This document shows positions 48,729 through 60,100 of a DNA stretch of 64,000 nt, piece after piece. The stretch's first letter is position 1. Every line of letters begins with the position of its first letter. The notes under the pieces were generated by a model that saw nothing but the letters and a program-made list of their open reading frames with translations, was not told the origin of the DNA and did no database searches. The translations under genes and the position numbers were made by a program. Origin of the DNA: Phoronis australis (Eukaryota > Phoronida > Phoronidae); contig NMRA01000715.1 in the NCBI GenBank assembly GCA_002633005.1, positions 28,971 through 92,970 of the forward strand, given 5' to 3'.

Positions 48729-50589
48729 GCAAATGAAAATGTTACCAAAAATCCGCAGCTACAAACTAAAAGACTCGTGCGCTCCTCGTGAAAACCAGAC
48801 CATCGGTAGACACCAGATTCTCAACTCTGTAATTTCCAGAGGAGGCACTGCTGTGCGTGAAATTGGAATCCTGCTTAATCTCAAGATAGCGTATTCGTGA
48901 ACTTGAAACTGAATATTCATTTGGGCAATTAAATGAACTTTTTTATTCAGTGTAAGGAATTTTTGTAATTATTGGTCCCATGATCACCCATTTTCTCCTT
49001 CGTGTCGCAAGAATATGTGAATGGTTAAATTAATTATTGTTTGGTGAATAAGATCGCCAATAGTTGAAAAAAGTTGGTTAAAATTTAGTAATACGTTATT
49101 TTATTAAAATGTAAATTGATTTAGTGTAGTGCATTTTTAGCGACCTGAACCGTTGAGTAAACTACTCAAGTTTCCCCGTGTATTTCAAGTTCACTCATAC
49201 GCGATCTTGAGCTTAAGCAGGATTCCAAGTTCAGGCACAGCACCACAACTCTTCCAATGCACAACTCGGCTTCCGGTTAGCGCGCGAGAACGTGCGTCAT
49301 ACCAAGCGCCTTTAGTGAACAATCCAAAGGCGATGGTCGCGGCTCGTGCGCAAGATCACGGGTTGTCCATGATAGAGTTGGCAAATTTATTGGATAACCT
49401 TACATCTGTCGCATCGAGGTACTGTCTTTATCGACAAATTTAAGTCTGGAAAGAGACCGTTTACTACTTGCGTGCTTTTTCTACGTTGAACCCCGGTGAG
49501 ATATCCCAGGCTTTCAGTGTCTGTTATTAAGCTGAGAAAACGTATAGATACAAGTTAAACTCTAACGTAAATCGTTGTTACTGCTGTGGTGATATTTATA
49601 AAGTAGAAGAAAACTTTGACCATTAGGATCTTTCTAAAATCTATTTGTCAAGTTACACCACACTCTATACTGTTTAAATAGAAAGCCAATAAAGGGACGT
49701 TATCGTTTTACGGCCGTTAATGCAATTTTAGGATTATCGTGGAACAGGATAGACTATTTGAAGTTATTAGCTTTTTCCAAAGCACATTCTTCCATATGTC
49801 TGCCAGACATTCGACAGACCGGGTCCTTTTTATCACAAATATACTTTAAACACTGCTGTTTAACATGTTCTATTTGACTCACGGATCAGTGGCTAACGCG
49901 GAGTTGGGTTTGATTCCGTGCGGCTACTGGGAATTTCTATAAATTTTTTGGCCAAGAATGTCTCTTTAAGATGACTGGACAGATCCTGTAACATGATGCC
50001 AGTACGGTAACGGACCACTAAAACCGGCAATGTACGATTGATTGAAGGACGCATCTTAACGCGGTTCGATCTGTGACTTCGTATTGAAGCATGTAGTTTT
50101 GATGGCGAGGTGGATGTACGCCTGAATATAAAAATAAAAAGTATTCAGTTGAGCTCCGGAGTGAATGACTAGTAGCGGCGTTGAGAGCAGTAAGAGAAAC
50201 CAATCCCGAAGAGCAAGAGTGTTCACGGCGTTGATGGATGTTTAAGTAAATATTTGTTTGTATTGACACTGTCGACGATATTTGATTTTCAGCTCATGAC
50301 ATGATATTTATTCGTCATTGACACTGACTTATTGTAGGAGTAGATCAATTAATGACATTAGTATAATGTGGCAGAAAGTTGAGTGGTGTTAGCTACTCAA
50401 ACACGGACAAGTATTGATTTTCACCGTCAACTTCAGTTGTGCGTACGTAATGAAGATTACATTTGCAAGTGCTTCAACGTCACTTAAGAGGCTTCAACTG
50501 ACGAACAGATTCATATCTGTGCAATAGTTTTGTAGAGACTTTGGTGAATTGACGTTGCGAGAAAAACGTACGAGATATTCTGATAAAAG

Positions 50590-50742
50590 CAGGGGCGGAT
50601 CCAGAATTTTGAGTTGGGGAGGCAAGGCAGAATGTTAGCCAGAATTTTTCCGGTCAAATATTCGCACCCCCGAACTGCCAAATGGAATCTGAGAAATTTT
50701 TAGGGGGGTCATGCCCCCTGCCCCCCCTCGAATCAGCCACTG
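50590..50742. mobile_element. MITE, same family
   Basis: Begins CAGGGGCGGATCCAGAATTT and ends CGAATCAGCCACTG, with the family's GGGGGGTCATGCCCCCTG core near the right end. Flanks AAAAG and AATAG may be a decayed 5-base duplication. Confidence 0.6.
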
Positions 50743-52744
50743 AATAGAAACGTATTTTGAAACATCTTCAGCAGACATATAATCAATCGAATTCACACGA
50801 GCATTTAAGATGTTTTAGCTAGAACTTTTCTAGTCAAAACATTTTGAAATTAATATTGAGAAAGCAAACAACATATTTAGCTTCAAACGCTTCGGAGAAC
50901 AGATTTGCAACTCAATATTTTCTTATGAAATTCCCAGCGGAGGCATCACTTACTTCTTATGCTCATCGCAGCTGTCGATTTGTACTGTAGTCTGGCACTT
51001 TTACATTGCAGGATAAAGTAGTACATGTAGGTTTAGCAAGAGCAGTTAAAACGTTTAAAGTTTGACATGTCGAACCACATAGTTGGTTTTAATACGCTAC
51101 ACACAACCACGTGAACTTTCTTCCGTTGAAAAGGAAAGAGCGCTCACGTTCGATGAAGCTGTAAAACCCAAACACAGGGCTGGGTCTAATGACATTCGTA
51201 CGACGGTCAATAGCTACCGTTAAGCTCCGTTAACACGCTTTCAGTGACATCAAGTTTGTCGAGTGGACAGAATGCACTTTTTGCCTAAAACTTTTGAGCT
51301 AAAGTGTAAATCCAGTTATAGTTCGTAAGAAAAGTATTAGTCATGACACAACAATGCTGTTACTCTGCAAGAACCTCGCGAACGCCTTGGTTTTGACGAC
51401 AATCTCATTATTGCGTTTTGTAAGAACAATCCTTAGGGTCGTTAAGAGTTCAAAAGAGTTACTTTTGTGTCAGTGATTGGGCTAAAGCAAACTTTACGGA
51501 AATTTCAAATGATATTAGTTGGTCTTAATCAACATTCCTTAAAGAAACCAAACCAGAGTCGGCATAGTTTTAAGAAACGACTTGTTTTTTAATCCCGAAG
51601 CACTTCGGTTCAATAAGACTGATATCTAACCGTTGACAGTTAACGACATCCACACACTTTTAATTGGTAGATACAGTCCACCACATCCGTGCAACGCAAA
51701 TCCGTTCGAGGAAAGCTTGAAAAATAAGATTTTGGTTGCGTAATGGTTATGCCCAACATCAAGACGATTTGCCCCATAATGCGGGTCCACTACATGCGCG
51801 CACCCAGCCTAATAACTAGAATGTGAGACGCACTGACGTACAGTTGGTAATGGCAACCAGTGGTTCGCAAGGCGGGTGCCAAATAAAATACGTCTCCTTT
51901 GAATGGTAATACACGATAATCGTGCTGATTGAGACATTCAGTTTCAATTCACGAATAAACTACAGAATTCAGTGAAAGAAATCTTACTTTGTGGCTGAGG
52001 ATAAGCCCATGTTCTGTCTTTAATAGCATACACACAGACACGGGGTCTCCAGAAAGAAGTCCCGTGGAACAGAATGTGGTCTAAATTCTGGCATCAATGT
52101 TTTGAAAGTCGGTGGGAACGGCTGATTACTGACTAGGATTGACGGTACTTGGGTGACGTGTGTTCAATTACTGGCTGTCCTTTGGCTATGTTCTCAAAGC
52201 AATTAAGCCATTCACCTGACTCATTTGAATCATATAATAAAAATCAGTCAGCTGGGACTAAGAAGTAACTGTATACACATAAACGTATCATTATTTGGTT
52301 CGGATGGCGGTTCACGTATCTCTACAAAGCGATAAAACCGCCAACTTTGAGCAAGCAACAGACAGGCGAAAACACTAGCAGATAATCTGTGAAATTTCTG
52401 ACTGCACAGTCTCGGTATTACCGATAGCCGTGGAGATTTTTGAGAGGATTGTTCACTTTCAGGGTTATGAGTGTCGGAATGTTCGAGTAATTTACCCTGG
52501 TGTGCTAGTGGTTTACCTAAGAAACTGGTGTTCGATGCGAGCTATCGTGAGTACAGTAAAAAACTGAGAATATAATCAAGATTTCGAGCACTTTTGGTCG
52601 AGTGCGGTTCGGTGGTTTCCAAAATATGACAAATTACTCAGTCCTAGTAATGCTTTATTACTCGAGTAAAAAGAGACTGATTAAAGTTTGGTAATTGCGG
52701 GCTTGTAACGCATTTTAGGCTAACTTTTTCAACTAGAACTTGTT

Positions 52745-53118
52745 AAAATGAAACGATTCAGATTGAAGTACGAACTTTACAATCAGCGCATATGTAAACA
52801 ACGACACTTTGATCAGCGTTTCGGTTTATTGTCTATAAACCATTCTCAAGACAAATGGCAAAAGTTCACAATATTCCAAACAGGTGACACAAGTGGAGAA
52901 CAGACTGTACAGGTACACGTCAAAATGCATTGTGACGTATACCTGTACACTCTGTTCTCCATCTGTGTCACCTGATTGGAGTATTGTGAACTTTTGCCTT
53001 TTGCCTTGAGTATTGTTTATAGACAATAAAACGAAACGTCGATTAATATGTTGTTGTTTACATATGCGTTCATTTTTAAGTTCGTACTCCTGTTTTGACC
53101 AAAAACGAACGCGATTCA
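52745..53118. mobile_element. Foldback (hairpin) element
   Basis: Two arms of about 185 bases are inverted copies meeting near 52931. Outer arm landmarks are AGTACGAACTT, GCATATGTAAACAAC and TTTATTGTCTATAAAC. Near the centre are GGAGAACAGACTGTACAGG and its complement. Similar reading frames occur on both strands only because the DNA is palindromic. No transposase is present, so it is a MITE or foldback. Confidence 0.72.
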
Positions 53119-53128
53119 ATTCTATGCT

Positions 53129-53202
53129 CGCGTGAATCCGAGATATGCGGCCGATGGCACTGCTTCGCTTTATGCTTGTGGTATAAAGTTAAAAGTTAGT
53201 AT
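53129..53202. repeat. 74-base direct repeat, copy 1
   Basis: CGCGTGAATCCGAGATATGC to GGTATAAAGTTAAAAGTTAG. It recurs at 53702-53774 and abuts the right arm of the foldback element. The two copies bracket about 500 bases rich in C and G words (53219-53700). Confidence 0.8.
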
Positions 53203-53701
53203 CTATTAAATAATATGCATCGTTTACACAAACTCCGTCTCCCCCGCTCCACTACAGACCTTCGTTGCGCCCGTTTCGGCACCGTCTTGGTCCCAGGTAT
53301 TGCACCGGTCCCCCATTTGGATTCGGGGTGTTCTATTTTTTTCTCGCGGGCCGTTTTTTCGCGGACGCGGAGGGAGGGTGGCCAGTTTCGTACTGGGCTT
53401 GGTGACGTCAGTCCGTCGGCTCAACGGCCTTGGTGGCATCACTCCGTCGGATTAATTTCACTCCCTCGGGCTTTCTACCTAAGTATGTACATTTATGACG
53501 CAACTTTTGTAAATACACTTATATGCTTTGTGTACTATACAGTATTTTTAAACGCATTCTTAGTATTCGCTTTAAAAAATATCTGATCTCCGTACTTTAT
53601 GTTACGGCAGGGTCAAATGTTCTGGAAAGAAATTTCTACTGCCTGGGGAAAGAATCCCGCATGCACACACTATTTCCCCTCGGCGCTTCCCACTAGCTAC
53701 C

Positions 53702-53774
53702 CGCGTGAATCCGAATTATGCCGATGGCACTGCTTCTCTTTATGTTTGTGGTATAAATTTAAAAGTTAATATAT
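53702..53774. repeat. 74-base direct repeat, copy 2
   Basis: CGCGTGAATCCGAATTATGC to GGTATAAATTTAAAAGTTAA, matching 53129-53202 with a few changes. The bracketed segment may be an insertion flanked by part of a larger repeat. Confidence 0.8.
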
Positions 53775-54529
53775 ATGTATACAGTATATTGGTTCGTTGG
53801 CTTCTGCTCGCTTAGTGGAGATGGAGGTAGAAATTACGATCCCACGAGACAGAATGAATCCATAAAAATGCATAGCGTGAGAATTGGAATGCACAATCAT
53901 CGATTCATGATAATTGGTTTACTCTTTAATTATTCCAGTTCATTTGTCAGTTTGTGAATGATGTTAATTTTATTATCACACAAACAGTAGCTGACATATT
54001 TTCCTACTTACTGGTTTGTAGTTTTAACTTATTCAAAGATGATTTGGTCATTATTACCATTTACACTTAGTACAGCAGTGATCGAGATGTAGTCAAGGCA
54101 GAGAGAGACGAGCACGCGCAGTAAAGGAGCACGTGCAGTAGAGCCGGTAGTAGAAGGAAGTCCTGGAGCAGGGATCAAATCTCCTCATACTCAAAACCAA
54201 AGTCGAAACTATTTTTAGTATGTTTCGTTTTACTATGGAATGAACTATTTATTGTTCAGTGCTCGAATACGTCATGTTTCACGTGGGATAACTTGCGTAA
54301 TCCTATTTTGCACTTGATGACCCCAACGTTAAAGCTACAAGTTCGAGTCTGAACTCGAAATTTGACTCGAGCTAGCTCCAATCCAGATATGAAGTGTCAT
54401 CAAGTGTGCATTCGGACCACACAGTGTTTGCGTAATTCATATTATATTCAAGCACAGATTAATAGATACATTAATTATGTTAAGTTTGTATCAAAGGATA
54501 AACCCACTAATGCCAAATTTCGATTTATA

Positions 54530-55050
54530 GCAAAAGATTAGACACCGGCCCAGGAGGTCCAGGATTATGACAATAACACAAGAAATTCTGCAAAGAATTG
54601 AGCAGACGTGGCAAAAACAACACATTATCCCGTGTGACACCGCGTTACTCGACTGTAAAACAGGATTGACTAACAGGCTCGTCCCCTAGCCTCAAGATGG
54701 CGCTGTTCGGTTTAGCCATTTGAGTTTTGGTGAGGAAATACCTTCTGTGAAATGATTGGAGGCTGCCTTGACGTCATTAAAACAAAGGCAGATTTTAATA
54801 ATTTTCACAAGCGTTCTTGCAATTATTCACGAAGCAGAAGGCATTTTTGGTTCTTGTTTGAAATAAAGGTTGTTCTTGTACTTATAGTACCATAGAAATT
54901 AATCTGCTTTCGAATCAAAATACATTATTTTTGCAATAATTAAGACCTAAAATGAGTTTTCATTGTTGTATAATTATACTGCAGAAAATTTAGAACTTTT
55001 GTATTTCTCGTGATATTCCTTACCAGAAACTGAGAAACCTGTATGAACCT
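54530..55050. repeat. About 0.5-kb direct duplication, copy 1
   Basis: From GCAAAAGATTAGACACCGG to CTGTATGAACCT. It is repeated at 55052-55564 directly after the N at 55051. No gene is recognised. Confidence 0.86.
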
Positions 55051-55051
55051 N

Positions 55052-55564
55052 GCAAAAAGATTAGACACCGGCCCAGGAGGTCCAGGATTATGACAATAAC
55101 ACAAGAAATTCTGTAAAGAATCGAGCAGACGTGGCAAAAACAACACATTATCCCGTGTGACACCGCGTTACTCGACTGTAAAACTAACAGGCTCGTCCCC
55201 TAGCCTCAAGATGGCGCTGTTCGGTTTAGCCATTTGAGGTTTGGTGAGGAAATACCTTCTGTGAAATGATTGGAGGCTGCCTTGACGTCATTAAAACAAA
55301 GGCAGATTTTAATAATTTTCACAAGCGTTCTTGCAATCATTCACGAAGCAGAAGGCATTTTTGGTTATTGTTTGAAATAAAGGTTGTTCTTGTACTTATA
55401 GTACCATAGAAATTAATCTGCTTTCGAATCAAAATACATTATTTTTGCAATAATTAAGACCTAAAAGGAGTTTTCATTGTTGAATAATTATACTGCAGAA
55501 AATTTAGAACTTTTGTATTTCTCGTGATATTCCTTACCAGAAACTGAGAAACCTGTATGAACCT
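55052..55564. repeat. About 0.5-kb direct duplication, copy 2
   Basis: Near-identical to 54530-55050, with a small deletion near 55185 and a few substitutions. Only a single N separates the two copies. Confidence 0.86.
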
Positions 55565-55964
55565 GAAGAGGCTCGGAGAACTGACCGACCGAAACGTCGT
55601 GGCAATGCAAATTGGCTAGATGTTGGCGAAAATGTACCAGTTGAAGTTAGATATGATGTCGCAATCATTTTGCCTTGGATTTTACAGAAAAATAGTTGAT
55701 CCGGCAGTCAAGATGTACTACTACATTTAATTCAAATGACATTAACATTTTCATAACCCATCTCTTACTTTGTACTAAAATGAGTGACATTGAACTGACC
55801 CAGGAATGTCGTGTAAATGTAAGGACTTGTCAAATTACTTTTGTATTTCACAGCACCGTATACTTGACGTCATTGTACTGTCTACTTAAGAGTATCCTAC
55901 TGTTTGGATATTGGGTCCGTACAGTATACTGCAGTCAGTACGTTGCATTACACAAAGTTCCATA

Positions 55965-56095
55965 TTAATACTGACCCAGTACAATTCGCATACTGGACCA
56001 GTACTGCATTGGCTGTCCATTTGGTAGGTGATCTACTTAAAATTATACTGGCCCAGCAGCGCAGTGTACTGGCCCAGTAGTGTATATAAGCTAGT
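55965..56095. repeat. Clustered TACTGGCCCAGTA-like words
   Basis: ACTGACCCAGTAC, ACTGGACCAGTACTG, ACTGGCCCAGCAG and ACTGGCCCAGTAGTG occur in 130 bases at irregular spacing. Each is nearly self-complementary. Purpose unknown; possibly a decayed satellite. Confidence 0.55.
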
Positions 56096-56204
56096 AGTCT
56101 AATGGCCTGTCAACTGCCCTGCATCGGAAAAATGTAACGACCAGACACTGAGCCGGTGTTAAGCTTGTACTGTGTGGTAGGCCGTTCGGGTGAAAGTATC
56201 CCCC

Positions 56205-57125
56205 GTAGTTACGCTCGTAATTACGACTGAGTCTTCGATCGTGTTTTACAACCGTAATCATTATATCTCATTGAGAAATTGGTCTGTAGGTCTGCTATGA
56301 AGCAGTTATGCGCTCGTAATTTCACCCTCGTATTTTTGCTCGTAATTTTACGTTCGCAATTTTCGCTCCTAATATTATTCTCGTATTTTGCGCGTGCTGT
56401 GAAGTATTTACAAGGTAAAATCTCAGCCGCAAAGTAAGTACGTGCGAAAGATTGAAAAATATCGAAGTCTGACTTATTTTTTATTTGCTGCCTTATCCAT
56501 CCCAGGCACTTGAAAGTGGCCCATTTTAGTACATATTGAGATGCCAAAATGCATATCTAGCAGGTTGTCTGACCAATGCAATTTGTTAAAATTACCATTC
56601 TTTTTCAATACTCATTAGATCAAGTTTCATTCTCTTATCAATGCGTGCAAATGACATATGACATTGCAAAACCATAGGTTCAAAAACGGTTTTCGGGGTT
56701 AATTGTGGTACAATTTCTAAATGATGCTAGTAAATCACTCATTCTTTATTCAAGACATCTGAAGAACAAAACCATTTGCACCACAAAAACAATATCACTT
56801 TTGCAATATTTTAATGACTGGTGGTCTCGTGGACTGGTGTTTAAATCTAACGACTACAGTACTTGCTAAATTACGAGCTGAAAATTACGTGCGAAAAATA
56901 CGAGCGTAAAATTACGAGAGTAAACATCTACAGAAATCACGTGACCTACAAATAAATTTGTCATTGGATATACACTGTAACGTTTACGGTCGTAAAACAC
57001 GAGCGAAGTCTCGCTCGCACCCTAGCTCGTAATCACGAGCGAACGATTTCGGTCATAAAACACGAGCAAAGTCTCGGTTGTAATCACAAGCGAACGATTT
57101 CGGTCATGAAACACGAGCGATGCCG
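56205..57125. mobile_element. Inverted-repeat element rich in CTCGTAATTACG motifs
   Basis: The left arm (about 56205-56400) and right arm (about 56870-57125) are inverted relatives: CTCGTAATTTTACG, CTCGTATTTTTG, TCGTGTTTTACGACCGTAA. Each arm also repeats these words internally. The middle (56400-56870) has no recognisable gene. Exact ends are uncertain. Probably a non-autonomous DNA element. Confidence 0.5.
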
Positions 57126-60100
57126 TGGTATTGATAACTAGCGGGCAACACTAATTCCCCTGAACTACCCACGATAGTACTGGCCCCATGTACGTGGTAT
57201 AAGCCTTGTTCTCTAGTCTACGGTACTGTAACACTAACGCAGACCATACTGTCATGCTCACTGAGTATAAACATATGTACTCTGATTGCATGTGAGAAGT
57301 CTACGGACATGGTTGCGTCGAACTGAGATATAAAGTACATCTGCAACTGTGCCTCGAAAGGTTGACGAATGTAGTGATGGTTTTGTACGACGGGGTCTAG
57401 GATATCACGAGCTGACCAAATTTAATTCTCGATAACATATGTCGGGGCGAGCTTCCCAAACGGCATGCCGACGGCGCTTTTGGGGGTCGCACGTCAGCTC
57501 CCCTTAACGCATATGTAGGCCCGGCAACGGCCTCTCTGACGCCCATGACATGCTGTTGAGATATGCGTACAACGGGCCTATTGCACTCCTAAGGCTTTGA
57601 TGTACTAGCTGCTGAGATACATGTTGGCCTACATCACAGGATTGACAAGTCAACGAGATGGGCTGGACGTGTCGGACTGAACAAAACGCTATTCGAATCT
57701 CTTGTCAACAGAGCACTGAAGTGTACCTAATTCATTGCTCAGTTATTACCCACTATAGTTAGACCTCTGGTCACTCTGTAGACAGTATATGTTGCATCAG
57801 ACAAATTATGAAGAGATATGAACCATAGTTTCCATGGAATACGTATAATAAAAACGTCCATAGTTAAAATGTTTTGATCCTACCTCATCTGGTATGACAA
57901 CAGCAATCAGTGTCACATTCATGTAAGGCTGCTAAACCACAACCTGCCAATGATCCTCGCATTGATAGCTGTAAGGGAGCGCATGCGCGACATACTCCCA
58001 GCATCGATTTTTTATACAAAATTAATAGTTAAGATAATTAGCCAGAGCAACGCTTAAACCACGATTGAATGGCGCGATTGGTTAATGAAGTGACGTAGCG
58101 CTTGTCATTGTAAGTATATGCTGTCTGACCTTGTGGTTATTTATTAAAATATGTAGATAATGTGTGGGGAGCTGCAGGTGTATTAAACGCCAAATGGTTT
58201 TGAAACGAGTATCTCTCTGCACGCGAAAATGTGCTGATTCAAAGCGCCCAATTGCTTATTCAACGGCGCAGAAATGGCAATTCGACAAAGAATAAGAATG
58301 TTACAATAAGCCTACCTATTGGGAAGTTGATCATATCAAAGACAGTTTTCTCCCGAGGCTAAAAGAGCTGCTCCATGTTGAGTTATGCAATTTCTGTATG
58401 GATCATGGATTTGTGCCTAGTTCAACTATACACAGTAAACATCTGGTGTGTCAAGTTTCTCCAGAAAGCAGTTTACTAGCTGAACGCATTGTGCAGTGAT
58501 TTTAACTCCCGACTCATTCGAAGTTGCTGGAACGCATTTCCTTTTCGTCTGCGAAAACGCGAATTTAAAATTAAACAGTTGACAGCCATACTATAACTAA
58601 ACTGGACATCTGAGGCGCATCAGTAACTGCTTTCCGCTGAGGGATCGGACTCAAAACCAGAAGTGCTGCACCCACCTACAGTAACTTGAACGATGATCGT
58701 ACCCGACCGTCGTGAGCAAAACTCAGGTCACTCGTCTCAGGATAAAAATTGGCACTGAGCGCAATTTGGACCCACAAATAGGATTCCAAATGAAGAGTCA
58801 CGTTTCGTTTTCAAAAGCTTTGTGGGTCCTAGATTTTCCCCAGTTAATTACGGGGCAATAATGTAACACTTTAATTTTTCACAACAATCACGTGTTAGGA
58901 TCTGGCAACGGTTTAGTCACCTATGGTATGGTCCCGCAGTGTTGAGAAGGATTAAGATTGACAGGACCCATTGCCAGTAAATAATCTATTTAAATTTTAG
59001 TAACTTATAATTGTAAACCAGTGACACCTGTTAAATAGGCCTAAGGGTACGTTATGCCTCCAAAAAGAGAACCACCTCAGTGTGAGCTGTTTAGTGTGGA
59101 TAGCACTTGTTTACATGTTGTGTACAAATAAATCATTTCATCGTTTGGCAAAGCCTTCTTCATTAACATGCTCCATTGACAGAAGTCGACAACAATTTTC
59201 AAAATTCAATACGCGTCCTGAAGGTCTACGCGTACTCAACGTACGCGTATTGCTAATATGTATCATTCTTACATTTCGCCGAATAACTATTTCTGCGCCT
59301 TGAATAATCAACAGTGCGCGTTCAATAAGCACATTTTAACGCGCACAAATGCACTCGTTGAACCCTTTAGCGTTTCATACCGGTAAAGAGCTTGACGGCT
59401 AACCTGCATTGTCGGTGGATACCAACTCACTTCCCAACGACGACTCAACGTCGAATCAGATGAAAATTAGTATAACAAAGCTAGAATAAACACTGCGATT
59501 ATAAATAATTGGGGTTGAAGTTGAGTCAAAATAGGTACAGTACTTCCAACGAACACATCAAGATAGAAATGCCGCAGCAAAATAAGTTGTGTTACTTTTG
59601 CACACCTCGCCTAGTGTGTGTCATATCAGTTTGAGACTGGTCTATTGATGTGTCATTCTTGATCACGTGGTAACAGTAGATATTTGTCAACCTTTATCAA
59701 TTCATTACTTGTTGGACAACCACCATAACAAGTACTCACGCCTGCTCTCTCGCTTTACTTGCCTGCTGTATGCTGGATAGAAATAGCGTCTGCCTTCCTG
59801 AATCTTTTAAGTAAAAATCGAATCGGACAAATGACAATGCTGTGAAACTCACTTATCGATCTTCTTGTTTGACTGACGAAAAGCAGCTCGGCAGTATTTT
59901 GAAGAACACTTTTTAAAAAGTCTTAGAATGTCGACTGGCTATCAAGAGCTTCAAGAATTGTTTCTTGCCAAGTATATTTCTCTGTCGTTTGTTGTTCGTT
60001 TGTCATTATTCGTATTTTTATCGCATGGAGATAAAATGTACTCACATGTCCCTTGAAAGGTTCATGGCTTTAGTTCGCGGTGGAAATCTGGCGCAAAGTG

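Larger units (their letters stand above)
46299..52744. other. Upstream flank of the transporter
   Basis: No recognised coding gene apart from the unassigned frames at 48241-48728 and the MITE at 50590. At least one non-coding 5' exon of the transporter should lie here or further right, because exon 1 begins at an acceptor. Confidence 0.5.

Noticed and set aside
49875-49930. Second tRNA-like word pair (CAGTGGCTAACGCGG, GGGTTTGATTCC)
   Set aside because: Box spacing is about half that of a tRNA and no stems form. Not reported as an RNA gene.
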